A stretch of DNA of 64,000 bases from Viscum album (GCA_963277665.1 OY728165.1:1758850772-1758914771), one strand, 5' to 3'; shown: positions 45,018 through 57,505, counted from the first letter of the stretch. The notes: generated by a model not told the origin, from the letters alone. Made by a program: numbers and translations.

Positions 45018-45202
45018 TTCTGAGAGTTATTTTTCCTGACTATGTAGAACGTGCCCATAGGAGGCCATACATAAACAGTCTACATAACAGGCTTTTTAGC
45101 CAAAAGATACTATTTTATTTAACTATTCAGCCAATGCCCTTAGGTGGCCCTGCATAATTCAACCCCCTAATGGGTTTGTTAAATAATGGCAACTTCATTA
45201 TT
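45018..45202 (+). repeat. Direct repeat, second copy
   Basis: Same order of blocks as 44520-44697 with scattered substitutions and a few single-base indels. The following 45203-45718 is AT-rich with no gene that I can support. Confidence 0.8.
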
Positions 45203-45718
45203 GAAAATTGCTTCTTCTAATGCCTTTTATCTCTTTTTCGTGTCATTCCTCAGATTAAAATATTCTTAAGTCATAGCTTACATATTTTCCCTCATAATTG
45301 AGTATGGTATTATGTTTTCAGATAAATTTTCAAGGAATTTAGTCAATTATAATCCATTTCGGTCAAAACTATTTTGACCTTAAACATTAGCCTTTTTATG
45401 TCCAACGGGAATGACTTTAAACTGCCCACAATAGACAAGGGAACTCTAAATAAATGTCAAGTTCCCAGCTCACTAAACTTACATTTTTTATGATTTAGGT
45501 AATATTGAGCAATTAAAAGGATCAAGTTTGTAGGGTTATTTACATCAATCCTAGTAAAAATCAAACTATGCTTACTAAGCCCATTGGATTAGGTAAAATC
45601 TAAATCATGAAGAAAAATAGAATGCAGGTACAAATGAGTGAAGTTGAAAGTGTTTTTCATTGATGCACAGGAGATAGAAGGACATCCACAGACTGGAGTC
45701 TCTTCTCTTTTTCGATAA

Positions 45719-46424
45719 TTACAAGAGGCTTTCAACATAACTCGTCATTTGATTTACAACATCCTGAGATTCATCAGAAAACACCTGGAATTCATTCATT
45801 CAAATGGATACAATAAGAGATCTAGTGATACCATCTCTTCTTGGAACAATTGTAAAAGGATGTTCTTGAGTGCGGTTTGAGAAATTTTTTTGCTGATCAA
45901 ACAGTGACTCTATTTCTGTCTAAGAGACTTGGATGATGGATACATGGATTTGAGAATGGAGAATTGGAAGTAAAGAGCCATTTGGAGAGAGTAATCTTTT
46001 TAGATATTGCTCTAATGCCATGTTTGACTTCTCTCCACCAACTGACAACGGAAAACGTTTCAGCCCATGGGTTTTCCATTTTCATATCTGCAAGAAAATG
46101 ACATGGAGGAAAAATTTGAAAGTTCACACCATTGTTGTTTCTCTTAATGCATGACATAACCGAAATAGAGGAGTAGCAGTGTAGCTGCATTTCAGGCGTA
46201 TAGTTCTTTGCATCTGGAACATTGACTCCTTGCATATGACCATGACTATATAGAGGCAGGTAGATGCTCTGTGGGAAATTAAGATGATATTTCTTCAAGC
46301 ACTTAGCCAAAACTGGGAGAGTTCTATCACAGATATCATATTAATCATGGCCAATGATGTTCATCATGTCATCAATCCGCTTGCTAGCCAGTTCATCAGC
46401 CGTTTTAATTCCCTTGGGAGCCAT
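45719..46424 (-). pseudogene. Antisense accessory gene relic of the Tat element
   Basis: On the strand opposite gag-pol an ATG at 46424 opens a frame (MAPKGIKTADELASKRIDD) that runs to a TGA at 45897 with a single internal TAA (46341-46343). A frameshift near 45885 leads to another readable stretch (RTQEHPFTIVPRRDGITRS and QDVVNQMTSYVESLL) ending in TAA at 45719. The total is about 234 codons. Sequence is mixed, with basic patches (KHGIRAISKKITLSKWLF) and an aromatic Trp pair (SVVSWWREV). No known domain is recognised. Antisense extra genes in this position are known in Tat elements; Grande of maize is the best case. A TATA-like promoter lies 312 bp upstream. Confidence 0.65.
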
Positions 46425-46499
46425 TGAATCTGCACAAAAGTTGAGTAAACTAACTCTTAAATGGGTTTATTTTTCATAAAATTTGTGAAATAATTCTAA

Positions 46500-46860
46500 A
46501 AAATGGCTAAGGAATTAAGGTGCACAAGTCTAAACTTGACGTGCAAGTGTTCGTGTGCTGCGCTGGTTTTTGACACGCATGTATAAACCGCGCAAGTACA
46601 AATACCTATACAGAAGCGCGACAGCAATGAAACATCGAAAAACAGAGCAACCTGCGCGACTAAGGTGACCTGCGCAGTGAGAGCTCGAAGGTTTGAAATC
46701 TTCAAATCCATATGCTTGTACGGAAGTGAGGTCCTAAATTTATAGATGCGGCCGGGACCCTGCGCGATCAAGGGTCGTATCTCTGCGCGTCAGGCCTTGC
46801 GCGCCCAAAGCTCATTTGCGCGCCCTACCTTGTGTGCCCCAATTTCCCTGTGATTATCGA
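46500..46860 (-). promoter_or_regulatory. Antisense promoter region with LTR-like GCGC motifs
   Basis: CTATAAATTT on the minus strand at 46745-46736 resembles the LTR box CTATAAATAG. Upstream of it on that strand (46746-46830) are GGGCGCGC, TGACGCGCAG and TCGCGCAGGG. Downstream (46660-46510) are GCGCAGGTCACC, GTCGCGCAGG, TTGCGCGG and ACTTGCACGTC. This is the same order of motif types as around the sense TATA box in the LTR, but inverted. Function is inferred. The plus strand of this region has no gene. Confidence 0.55.
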
Positions 46861-46902
46861 TTTCCTCATAGTCAAATCCTCTATTCTCTCCGGATCCAAC
46901 TC

Positions 46903-46913
46903 TAAGGGGGGAC
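46903..46913 (+). other. Tat element polypurine tract
   Basis: TAAGGGGGGAC, ending directly before TTTTCATGACGCTCC, the start of the 3' LTR. Its position agrees with the LTR edge deduced from the target duplication. Confidence 0.75.
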
Positions 46914-49194
46914 TTTTCATGACGCTCCTTTCGTCACAGAATCTAATGATCAGAAAAGGGGAATATCTGAGCTCAAAGTGATTCAAACTTTGGAAAAATA
47001 TCAAAAATTGACAAAGGAAGGAATAAGAAGAATGTTACATAAGGGTCGCGCATGTTCTACAATGGCCACGCAGGTATACGTGTGTGACGCCTAGTGTTCA
47101 CGCAAGTGACTTGTGTGACCTAAGAGATAACTGCCCGGGGTCTTCTCCTGCCTATAAATAGACCCTGTGGGCCCCCCATTCGGAAGAGGATTTTTTCCAG
47201 AAACTCAGATTTGAGCTCCCGGTTCCCTAGTCTCTTCTCAAAGCTTCAAAAACACTTCTAAGGTAATTTCTTACCTAGAACAGAAGATCTAAAGAGGGGG
47301 AGGAAGGCCTAAGTGTTGAAACTCATCAACACTTGCATGTCTGAGTGGCCATCCCTTAAGGGAAAAGTCCACACTTGCGTGCTGCCTTACTCCTTCAATA
47401 GAACTTGCATGCCCCTCTTCTGGAAGAACCTCAAGAGGATTCTAAAGGCTTTAATAAAGAGTCACTCAAGTATTACCCTGTTGTTTAAACATCGCATCAG
47501 TACCCCATATGTCGCGCAGGAATACCTGCGCGACCAGGACATGCGCGCCCACGCAGTACCTGCACGCCTGCCAGGACTTGTGCACCCCTGCCTTTTGGGT
47601 GCTATTCTTGCCTATTTAACCCCTCTTAAGCCATGCCACCTTTCCTATTCAATATTCATCCTTCAAGACACTCATAAAAGTCATTTATGTCATGATTTAT
47701 TGATTTGACTTCCTTATATAAAAGAATTATGTGGAATATCTCTCAAAACCTAGTGATTTACACATCTTTATGTCACTAAAGATTAAGATTTCATTCATTC
47801 AACCTCATCCTTTAAGATGAGAGAATCCTTAACTTGGGTCTCCTTTTCAGGAATAATACCTAGTAATAAGTCCTCTAATTTGGGCATCATCTTTAAGAGT
47901 AAGTCGTAAGTCCTCTAATATGGGCATCCTCCTTAGGAGTAAGCCCCAGATCCCCTAACCTGGGCTTCCTTTTCAGGAGTAAGCCCCAGTCTCAAATATG
48001 GGCATCCTCCTTAAGAGTAAGCCCCAACAATAATTCTCTTAACTTGGGCTTCCTTTTCAGGAGTAAGCCCCAGTCTGAAATATGGGCATCCTCTTTAGGA
48101 GTAATCCCCAAGTCCCTTAATTTTTCAAATCTCTTAACCTGGGCCTCCATTTCAAGAGTAATACCCAGTCTTAATTTCTCTTAACCAGTCTTAATTTACC
48201 TTTGATCTGGGAATCCTTTTTAGGAGTAAAACCCAATCATAAGTCCTCTCCTAATTTGGGCCTTTTTTTCAGGAGTAAGCCCCAAGTTAGAGTATTCAAA
48301 ATCTCAATGAAGCACATATACCTTTATGGACCCTGCTTCTGGATTTCTTCCATAAAGTAAATCCTAACCTTCATTTATCTGGACAGTCATACATACATAA
48401 GCCCCACATTATTTCTTATGATTGCATCTTTCATGGCACAGTTGTCTAATTTTTTTACCAATACCTCTTGTTTCTCACACTGAGCATGACTCGCGTGAGC
48501 TTAGAGTGTAAAAGTAATTATGACTTCCTTCTTTGAGCCATCAATCATAAACATAATACTCCTTTACTCGAACTACATGGGTTCTGATTCCTTTTCTAAA
48601 CAAAGGATATGTAGGTAGACCATCTGCGGGTTCGATCCCAACTTTGAAATAATCCATGTCCTTCTGAATGACAATAAACTTCAAGTGCCCCACTGAGTGG
48701 CTTTAAAACCAGCATGGTCATCATAATTTCCAAGAGACTTCTATATAAATGTGTCGAAGGGTACCATTGACCAAGAATCTCTAATAAATACAGATGATTC
48801 TCTATCGATGAAGATCCTCGAATACATAAAAAGGATTCTCTAAATTTCATACATATTTAATCATTGATTGTCAAATCTGAAGGAAAGCTCATTTTATACC
48901 TAGTAATGTAATAAAGATTCACGAACATAACATAAATCTATAAAGAGAGTCCCGGAATAGAAAATAATTCCCCTCAAAAAAGTGTGATGAGTCCGACCTC
49001 CCATCCTCTCGACCAATGCAAATTCCTAAGCCTCATCAGTCCACAAACTAATGAGAGCCTACCTTTGGAAAGTAGGTCTAAATAGATGTGGAATCATTGT
49101 ATGTTTCCGGTTCAACAAACAAACCCGTTAGAAACCGATCGGAATGTTTGAACCTCCCATAAAAGGAGGTCATCCCCGAAATCCAAGGGAAACA
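46914..49194 (+). repeat. Tat element 3' LTR
   Basis: Full match to 30013-32288. TATA box at 47152-47161, hairpin array at 47833-48284, stem-loop module A at 48474-48499 and B at 48573-48614. Ends GGGAAACA, followed by the CGAGT duplication. Open frames at 47313-47708 and 48596-48850 are LTR sequence. Confidence 0.9.
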
Positions 49195-49199
49195 CGAGT
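49195..49199. repeat. Right target-site duplication of the Tat element
   Basis: CGAGT, against CTAGT at 30008-30012. Confidence 0.65.
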
Positions 49200-50680
49200 C
49201 TATACCAAAGATGATGTCCAAAGGCCTAGAAGCCGCTACTAGAGGAAACTAGTCAAAGATATGGCCTGCTAGAGTAAGTTTAAACTGCCAGAAGTAGTGC
49301 ATAATCCTCGAATCCCCTCCCGTAAGAGTCTCTAATCATAAGGGTTGATCCAACGGCTCCACCGGAAAATCCGAGCCACGAAGAAGATCCATGGAAAGGA
49401 AAGAGTGACTTTAACTTGTGTAAATAACAATTGAAGATAAGGTGGAGAAGACACAGATATTACATCTAATAATCTCTAGAGCATCGTGGTCATAGGCTTC
49501 CATCGCCTGATGATGGCCTCGGCCCTGTCTGTCATCTCCCTAAGCTCGTGCTAGACAATCTAGGAGTGGTGTTGGTAGAAACTCGAACCGTCATCCACGA
49601 CCTGCTCCTCGGCCTACTCCCCTACCACATCTATCACCCTTCATACCTCCTCACTCAAACCTATACCTATTCCTTGGTGGTACCTAGACTGTTTTTTTAT
49701 TGTCTCTGCGTCGATTCGGGTAGTCACAAGCCATGTGTCCATGCCCTCCGCATGTGATGCACAACCTGGTTCCCTTCTGTCTCCCTCTACTCAGGGAGCC
49801 CCGCACTACTAACCTCGTGTCCTGGGGTCTCCCCCTAAGATAATTATCCCACTTGGGCCCCCATGATTGTGGTCTTCTTCCCAACACTGAAGTCTCTACT
49901 ACCTGATGTCTACTGGTGGCTCTGGCTGTCGGTGCCTACACCGCCAGGAAACTCTCTATAATAAGAGCTCACTCTACCACTCCATCCTGGGTGGGGATGC
50001 TGAGAGACATCATGGATTCCTTGATCTCCTATATGAGTCTCTACTCAATGTTCTTAGTCTTAAAGGATGGGTCTCATAGCATGTCTTTAGAGTATCAAGA
50101 GAGGTTTGTAAACCACACAGAGTACTCAGCCACTGACATGCTTCCATACTGTAGGTGAAGCAGCTCTTTTATGCTTACAAAGCACAAAGTCAAAGGAAAA
50201 ACACTTTCCGGAAAATTCAGTCGAAGTATGTCCAGGTGACGTTCGCCTCAACATGCATCTAGATGGTCATGATCCACCATCTCCCTGGCAAGCCATGTAG
50301 AATGCTTGAGGCCAAGATCACCATCTAGTCAAGTGGTGTCCTCACTAAGCGGAAGACCCACATCACTACCTTCAGCTAGTTCTCAGTGACCTAATGATCT
50401 ATCTCTCCCCTAAACCAGAGAGGTCTCGGACTCTGAAACTAATGAAAGGAACTTATTTTTTTTATATCCTCTACTGGTAATGTCGGCTATAATTGTTGAT
50501 CAATGGGCGGTGGAAACACCGGTGCACCACCCGGTGGGGCCATCTCTACCAATCGTCTTTGAACTGACGCCTCATTACTAGGTTGGCTGTCAACACGATA
50601 ATTTATCAAAAGCCTAGCCTGATATCTGCATGGCGGAATATTGAATAGATCAAGATGCACCACAGTTAGAAGATTATACC
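49200..50680 (-). pseudogene. Chromovirus gag and N-terminal protease
   Basis: Minus strand, from right to left. The gag start near 50640 reads IPPCRYQAR, probably a mutated Met-Pro-Pro-Arg start. Capsid remnants span about 50480-49900. A basic linker and zinc knuckle CITCGGHGHMACDYP follow at about 49765-49720. The knuckle lost its last Cys in place: the segment is one Arg-to-Cys and one Cys-to-Tyr change away from the usual HMARDCP form. A decayed protease (VIYTS*SHSFLS, then VAASRPLDIIFGID at 49240-49197) runs up to the Tat insertion. Many stops and at least two frameshifts. Confidence 0.7.
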
Positions 50681-50904
50681 TGGTGAGATTACTATTATTC
50701 AATAAGATCATAAGGATACACTTATGCAACCAGTGTTTTCATGTACAGATCCAAATAACAGAATTTAAAGTCCTGCTGTATGGATAAATTGGCCTCCGCA
50801 CCAACAATGGACACCCTGAATCTGAAAGTAGAACATGAAACATTGATCCCCATTGCCCCATAATCAAAACAACAGACTCTCAGTCTTTAAGGTATAACTA
50901 ACCA

Positions 50905-50916
50905 CCTCTGATACCA
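50905..50916 (-). other. Chromovirus primer-binding site, initiator-Met tRNA
   Basis: The minus strand reads TGGTATCAGAGG, an 11-base match to the initiator-Met site, next to the 5' LTR. Confidence 0.85.
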
Positions 50917-50917
50917 C

Positions 50918-53637
50918 ATTTTTAGGACCTATATCTCAGGGAATGTGTCGTGACACACTCCAATACCGCCTCCTGAAGGCCAGGGGTTGGAGAATAGCAC
51001 TGAAGGCATAAAAATACAAGTGGGAGGAATTTTCATGAGTACTTATATGCATGAACACACAACCACATCCCATACCTGGAAAAGTAAACATGTATAACAC
51101 TAAATAACCACTGAGTAAAAGAAACAAATTATATTTCAAATGATCCAGAATACTAACCCAACCAAAAATAAACTGAAAGATGGAAAGTACAAGGAAAACT
51201 CTGGAATTTTTCCTCTAGAAACACATCTAATGGGTAAGTAAAAATTAGATTCTAGAATATATAGAAGTATTCCCCACCTTTCTAGTCTCACTGGGCACCA
51301 CTGGGTCCGAGGACACAAAGTCTTCCATCAATTTGGCAGTCGTTTGTAGCAGACACAACATGTACGGGTGAATCCTTTGTAAGGGTGAGTAAGAATATAC
51401 TCAGTAGGGACCCCAAAATAATAAGGAATGGACACAAATCAATCCACAACAAACCACAAAGCACAATCATGAAGCATGACCATGAAGCAAGATAGATCGC
51501 AAAAGGTATATTCTAGAATAGGAAAGTAGAACCATTAGTCACATCATCGAACACATTGGCCTGATAGAGAAATCCTCCTCAATGAGTACAGTGGGCCTTT
51601 TCGGTTACATAGACGACACATTCCACTGGACTTGGGACTATTATGGTACTCATCCCTGATGAGTATCATCGGTATGTCTGGTCACACAGAAGCCTCTCTC
51701 CACCATGACCATACTGAGGTACTCCTCCTATCGAGTACCGTAAATCTGCCGGGTTACACAGAAGGTCCTTGCAACCATGGTATTAATGGGTAACACATAA
51801 AATACTTCCCACTATGCCATATTATCCAATCCACATAGGGTATCTTGTCAGTAGTCTCTTGGTCTCATCCAACCACCGGGTTTCCGCATCTAGCACCCTT
51901 GATCTCGGTAGAATATATTCCCAAGATATTATTAATATTTCAAAATTCATTACAATCTATATAGATGATTAAAAAAGATTATCCTATTCATGAGGGTTCC
52001 AACGCGATAAACGGCTCATCAATCAGATGCCCGGTTTTAAACATATTGGCATTTTTTTTCAAAAATGGGTTAGTTGGATCTAGGTCCAGTCCAAACCAGT
52101 AAAACCAACCCGACCCAACCCAGGTCCGCCGACCTAGACCTAAACCTGGCCCGTCCGGGGTCCATACCATTGGGACATGGGTCTAGCTCACATGCTTCCT
52201 AGTCCACCTAGTCGGGACATGAGTGGAAGCCTCTTCCAGCTCCACTCGCCCTGTGGGTCATCCGTGGGGCCGCCCTCTCCGCCGTGTTCAAGTTACTACG
52301 ATTGGCTAGATTCCCCATATGTGGTCAATAAAGTGCATGATTCCATGAATCAAGGCCCATGAGTATGGTCCATTCCACCAACGTAGATGAGGGGTTGCGT
52401 CCCTACCACCAGCCAGTGGCCCGAGTTGGCCGCAACAGCCGATTCTAGCACGTTGTCGTGGTATGCCGCCACCAACCCGTAGCCACTACCACCAGAGTCG
52501 ATGCACCAATGAGATCTTCCATGGAACACTGGGTCTACACCAGTGGCCTATTATTCGCATTTAATGCACCTTCGGCCTCCATGGAGTGTCAAATCCCCTA
52601 TAAAGGATCTGAATTCACCTTGTCTCCCCTTTCGAAAATTCGACAACGAAGAATGCACAAGAGGAGGGGCTTAGGCATTGTTCATGTCAGCTCGCACCCT
52701 CTACATTTGAGTTTTAAAATAGGAGGAGGTTTGGGGATTTAGTTCTATCAATAAAAAAGATTACATCTCAATATTAAAATCCCAAAGAAAAAGGGAACCA
52801 TCAAGCATCAATGAATGATCCACGGGTCAACCTATTCGTGGGTTGACCTAAATTCATCTCATTAGGTAAAAAAGTAATGGGGAAAATAATTCAATCAAAC
52901 AACACCTACATTGATCAATGTCCATCGTTGAATCACTTCACCCTCGAGGATTCAATCTCTTTTGGCGTTTGTCACTTCCCATTCCCGTTATTCGTGAAGC
53001 ATTGACATTGCTAGTGATCCTGCCGGCATTCGTCATTCATCATTGGAGGGAATCCTTATCATATGTTCTTCAAATAATTTCTATAGTTTAATTCTCATTT
53101 CTCCAATGAATTATCTTGTAATAAGAAAACATGTCACAACATTTTTGTTATGCTACAACGTCGTGTTGTTACACTATTTCATTTATGAAATAACTTATCT
53201 ATTACGCTTTAATTAATGAATCTCTACGTTGCAAAAATTGATCCATTATTGAGTTTCATTTAATGCATCTCATCACTTCACCACAACTCCTCCATCCACC
53301 ACTCAATGGTGAAAAAGGAAATAAAATAACTTTTTAAATTATTTTATTATTTTTTGAAAAGTTTGAACACTAACATTTCACTTCAACACTTACTGGTCGA
53401 TGTTAGGTCCTTTCTTGAAGAATATCATCATTCCATGTTCAATGGTTCCCTCAGATTTTTGATCTTATCACTGGTTTAAAAGTTAGAAAAACCCTCCTTC
53501 ACACTTAAACAAACTACAAAAAAGATAAAAATTCCATTCTGGGCTCACCGGGCCTCGGAATCACATGCCATCAAAGCTTGTAGTCTTGAAATAATTCCAT
53601 ATACTATAAAAATATATGGAAATTCTAGGACATTTTA
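50918..53637 (-). repeat. Chromovirus 5' LTR
   Basis: Uninterrupted counterpart of 11708-12447 plus 24726-26884 and shorter by about 180 bp. Its outer end GGACATTTTA is the decayed equivalent of GGGACATTACA at 26884. Contains three or four GGTCACACAGAAG/GGTTACACAGAAG units at 51600-51800. Divergence from the other LTR is visibly greater than for the two nested elements. Confidence 0.8.
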
Positions 53638-53642
53638 TGAAG
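53638..53642. repeat. Right target-site duplication of the chromovirus
   Basis: TGAAG, matching TAAAG at 11703-11707 with one transition. Confidence 0.6.
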
Positions 53643-56600
53643 TTTTATGTTCAATTAATGTATTTTTTATAATATAATTTTTTCACCATGAATAAAAATA
53701 TTGGTTTACTTTAAGACATGAAAATGTATTACAAAAGACATGGTAGATCCGCTATTTTTTTTTCCTAAAAGATGGTGATTTTTATGATAATATTGCCATT
53801 GGATAATTAATATATCATATACTATATTTTCATTCACATTTTTATTAAAATTATAACAAATTAACTATTACAAAAATTTAAACAATGATTAAAAATATAA
53901 AAACTATTTATAGTGTATTAAATTAATAAATAAGATAAATTTAATTTTAAAAAATCAAATCTAATGAAGGATATATGTTTTCAGGAAGTGGACATTTCCT
54001 ATCAATTTTAATATATTTTTCAATAATTATTAAAAACTAATTATACTATATATTTTTTAAAATGAGTCTTTTAAATATTCCTTTATGATATATTTATATT
54101 AGTATTTATTTACATATATTGTTATTTCAATAGTTACCCATAATATTAATTTTTTAATTACAATGGTTAGAAAACTATTCTAAAATATATGTTTCAAAGG
54201 GACATCCTACCCATTATAATTTTCATAATGCATTTAACTAACTTATATTCACCTCTAATATCATACATGTTTCATATAATATTTTCTATCATGACTATTT
54301 TTATTTCATTTAAAAAAATGCATATCTTAATCTTATTTTTAAAATCAATATCATTATTCTATCGGTTGTGGTTTTTTCTAGATACCATAATCCTTTTTAT
54401 TAAAAAATTATATTTATGTTATTTAATTGAATTTAATGTCTAATTTTACATTTATTAATAATTTATAATTTTCTTGAACATGATTGATAATTTTAAATTA
54501 TGAAGTAATAATATAAGGATTATCTTTTTATGTGGTATACATAATTCATATATAATATATATTATAATAGACTTGGTTGATAATAAAAATAAATCAAATA
54601 CATTTCATAATAAAAGACATTAATTTTAGTTATGAAAATATAGACATTGAGACATTTAATTCATTGTGGTAAGTATTATTTTCTCAAATTTACTTAGGAA
54701 TGAAATTAAAATATAAAAAAAATCTATTTTTTTAATTATTTCTAAATGTTTCCAATATTATGATAAAATCTACATTTTGTATTTTAAGTCAATGATTTTA
54801 TTTTTTAACATTTATAGTGATCAAGGATCAGTAAATTAATAAAGGATTGTCTCATAGATATTGAATATGAAATCAATTTCCAAGACAACAAAAAATTATT
54901 ATAGGGTGATAAATCACAAAAAAAAACAATTATTTCTGTTATTTGTAATAAAAATCATATTCTCCATTAAATTGGGGAGAAATCACTATTCATGTTTGAT
55001 ATAATATAATATCAAAAATATTATAATCATTCAATTATGGATTATAGGTTTTATAGAAATCATTGATATAATTTAATTATTATGATCCAACAATTTTATC
55101 AATAAAACCATTATTAAAATATCAGTTATTATAGTGATTCCAATTACTATGGATTTTGGGGGATTACTGAGTCATGATCCCACTAACCACATGTTAAACA
55201 TAATTGAAATATGTGATGCACGTTATTGTAATGGAATGCATAATAGTTTCTTGTTCTTTGAACTATTTCAATTATCACTATAGGACAAATAAATGAAGTT
55301 GGATAATGGTTGGATATAATATTCTATAGCTACATGGTAGGTACTATTCTATGTGTTAATTAAAAGGTAAATTCCACCAAATAAAATGGTGAAAATTTAA
55401 CCAATATCTATAAAGTAAAATAATTTCAATAAATATTACTACTTGTACATTTGGATATATTTACAAATGAATTTTTATGTTAACATTACATGGGGTCCCT
55501 CTATGGTTTTATATCGGGATATTTCCATTATGTATTTATATTGTAGAGTAAATCTATTTTATATTTTTCCCTACGTGGAACATAATTGAGTAAAATCAAT
55601 ATTGAATTATATTAATGTCTATATGATATTTCTCATAAATATACTAAATGAATTCTAATAATGGGATGTAATAAAGGGTTGTCCACAATAGAGACACGAT
55701 AACTATGTTTACAACACAATTATGACACCCGAAATAAGGAACCTAATCTTAATTCAATAGTAGTTCATTTAATATGTAATGTGTGAGTTTTTTATGAACC
55801 ATTTAATATTTCCTAATTATAGTGAATAATTCACTATTAATAGAATAGTATTAATGATTTTGTAGATATACCATGAATCTAAGGGTATTTTGTAGCAACA
55901 ACTACCCAATTTTTATCTCAGTCCCTAGGACAATGAATCTGTGCAACATAGTTTTGTCCAAGATTTAAATTTTAAACATTAAAAACCCTAATTTATCTCT
56001 TTTAACCCTCATTATAAACCTATTATATATTTTTGAAATTATAGAATTTTTTATGTCTGATTTTAATGAAACTATATGACAAACAAACAAAATTATCTCT
56101 TGTATTAATCTTATCAACAATAGATTGAAGAATACATATTGTTAATTACAAGAATTCCTGAATCATTCTCAATATATATCTTTCATTTCCTCTCTGTAGG
56201 TATATTTTTAAAACAAAAATATATATTAATGATATAATTTTCTATTTCAATTCAAACATGGAGTAATAATGACATTATGGTCTTGATACTAGGTTTTGAC
56301 AGATCAAATTTTTCTCTTAAACTCTTAATATATGATTTCATTGATCATTATATATTTTTCATATAAACTGGGATTACTCTATTTATTCCATGGTGGCTTG
56401 GGAATCATTGGGGAATGATTGTTGTGGTTTTATGTTATTTTTATTATTTTCCAATTTATTGAATTATTATAAAATGTTATTTGATAAAGAATAAATTTTT
56501 ATTGATTTACAAAACCTTGATGTCTATAAATTTGGATAAATCATGGAGTTTGGGTTAAAATAGAAATTTACAACAAAATTAGAGTTTTATATCATAAATT

Positions 56601-57505
56601 AATTTAAATTTAATGTAATTGTTTTAATGGATTTTTTTTGAAATTATTTTCCAAATTTAATGAATTTGGGTATGAGCAAGAAAAGAAAATTGTTGGAAAA
56701 TTATATAAGGGTTTGATAATTATTTAGCATGAGAGATTCCATTTTTTGTGATATAAATATGGATGTCTATTACTTCATAAAACCCTCATACAGGTGAAGT
56801 TATTTATCTTGTAATGAATATAATCATATGAATGTTTGTGTGTTTTATGTTTCATATTTATCATATATCATGGAATTATAAGGTAAAATTTTTATTATTA
56901 TGGGATTGAATCAAGAAGAGTTTTTATTTTGTTTTAGAAAACATAGATAAATGTTGTTTTAATTTAGAGACATAGTTTTATCTATAAATGAATGTTAATA
57001 TGTATTTTTTACAAATATTCTTCATTTTTTCAATATAAGTGATTTAGTGGTTAAGAAATGTCCTTTAATAAGAATTTTGGTTTTCATTTGAATAAATTAT
57101 TCTTATTATATGTGTACTTAGAATTACAGACACATCATGCTCTATATGTAGATTTATTTTGATATGAATTTAGAATGGGTAAGGATCTGATGTTTATTGG
57201 TAATGGATCTTGATAATAGTTCTTATAGTATATGTGGAAGGTTTTAGTGATGCTTTTTTGGAAGGTTTAGACATTATATGAAGGATAGACATCCAATAAT
57301 TTAGTGTTTCATGTAAGGATGAATATATTTTTGTGTTTTTTATTAACTATGGTTATATTATTCTATATTATATATATATATATTCATTTTAATATTTGTT
57401 TAATGGATTCTAAAAAACTATATTTACATTTCATGTTGTTGGTTCTCTTATTTAATAGAAAAAATTGGTCTTGAAATGTTATATATTATCAATGAGTGTT
57501 ATTTT
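53643..57505. other. AT-rich DNA, nothing recognised
   Basis: Long A/T runs. No gene, RNA or repeat edge seen. The 84-codon hydrophobic frame at 54189-54443 is a product of composition. A short TA microsatellite lies at 57367-57381. Confidence 0.4.

Larger units (their letters stand above)
30013..49194 (+). mobile_element. Tat-lineage Ty3/gypsy retrotransposon, 19.2 kb
   Basis: LTRs of about 2.28 kb at 30013-32288 and 46914-49194 flank a 14.6-kb interior. In order: ORF1-like extension, gag, protease, RT, RNase H, archaeal-type RNase H, integrase, long 3' region with an antisense gene relic, polypurine tract. A second RNase H between RNase H and integrase is the hallmark of the Tat lineage, which includes Ogre, Retand and Grande. 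The element lacks an evident intron between protease and RT, unlike Ogre. It inserted into the protease of the older minus-strand chromovirus. In the first 150 bp of the LTRs I count about 13 differences. Confidence 0.9.
11708..53637 (-). mobile_element. Old Tekay-like Ty3/gypsy chromovirus, carrying two nested elements
   Basis: Minus-strand element with 5' LTR at 50918-53637, primer site 50905-50916, gag and start of protease at about 49200-50680, rest of protease, RT, RNase H, integrase and chromodomain at 30007 down to 26950, polypurine tract at 26885 and 3' LTR at 24726-26884 plus 11708-12447. A Sirevirus splits the 3' LTR and a Tat element splits the protease. Domain order with integrase after RT puts it in Ty3/gypsy. 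The C-terminal integrase motifs and chromodomain put it among chromoviruses, most like Tekay. All genes are broken by many stops and frameshifts. Confidence 0.85.
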
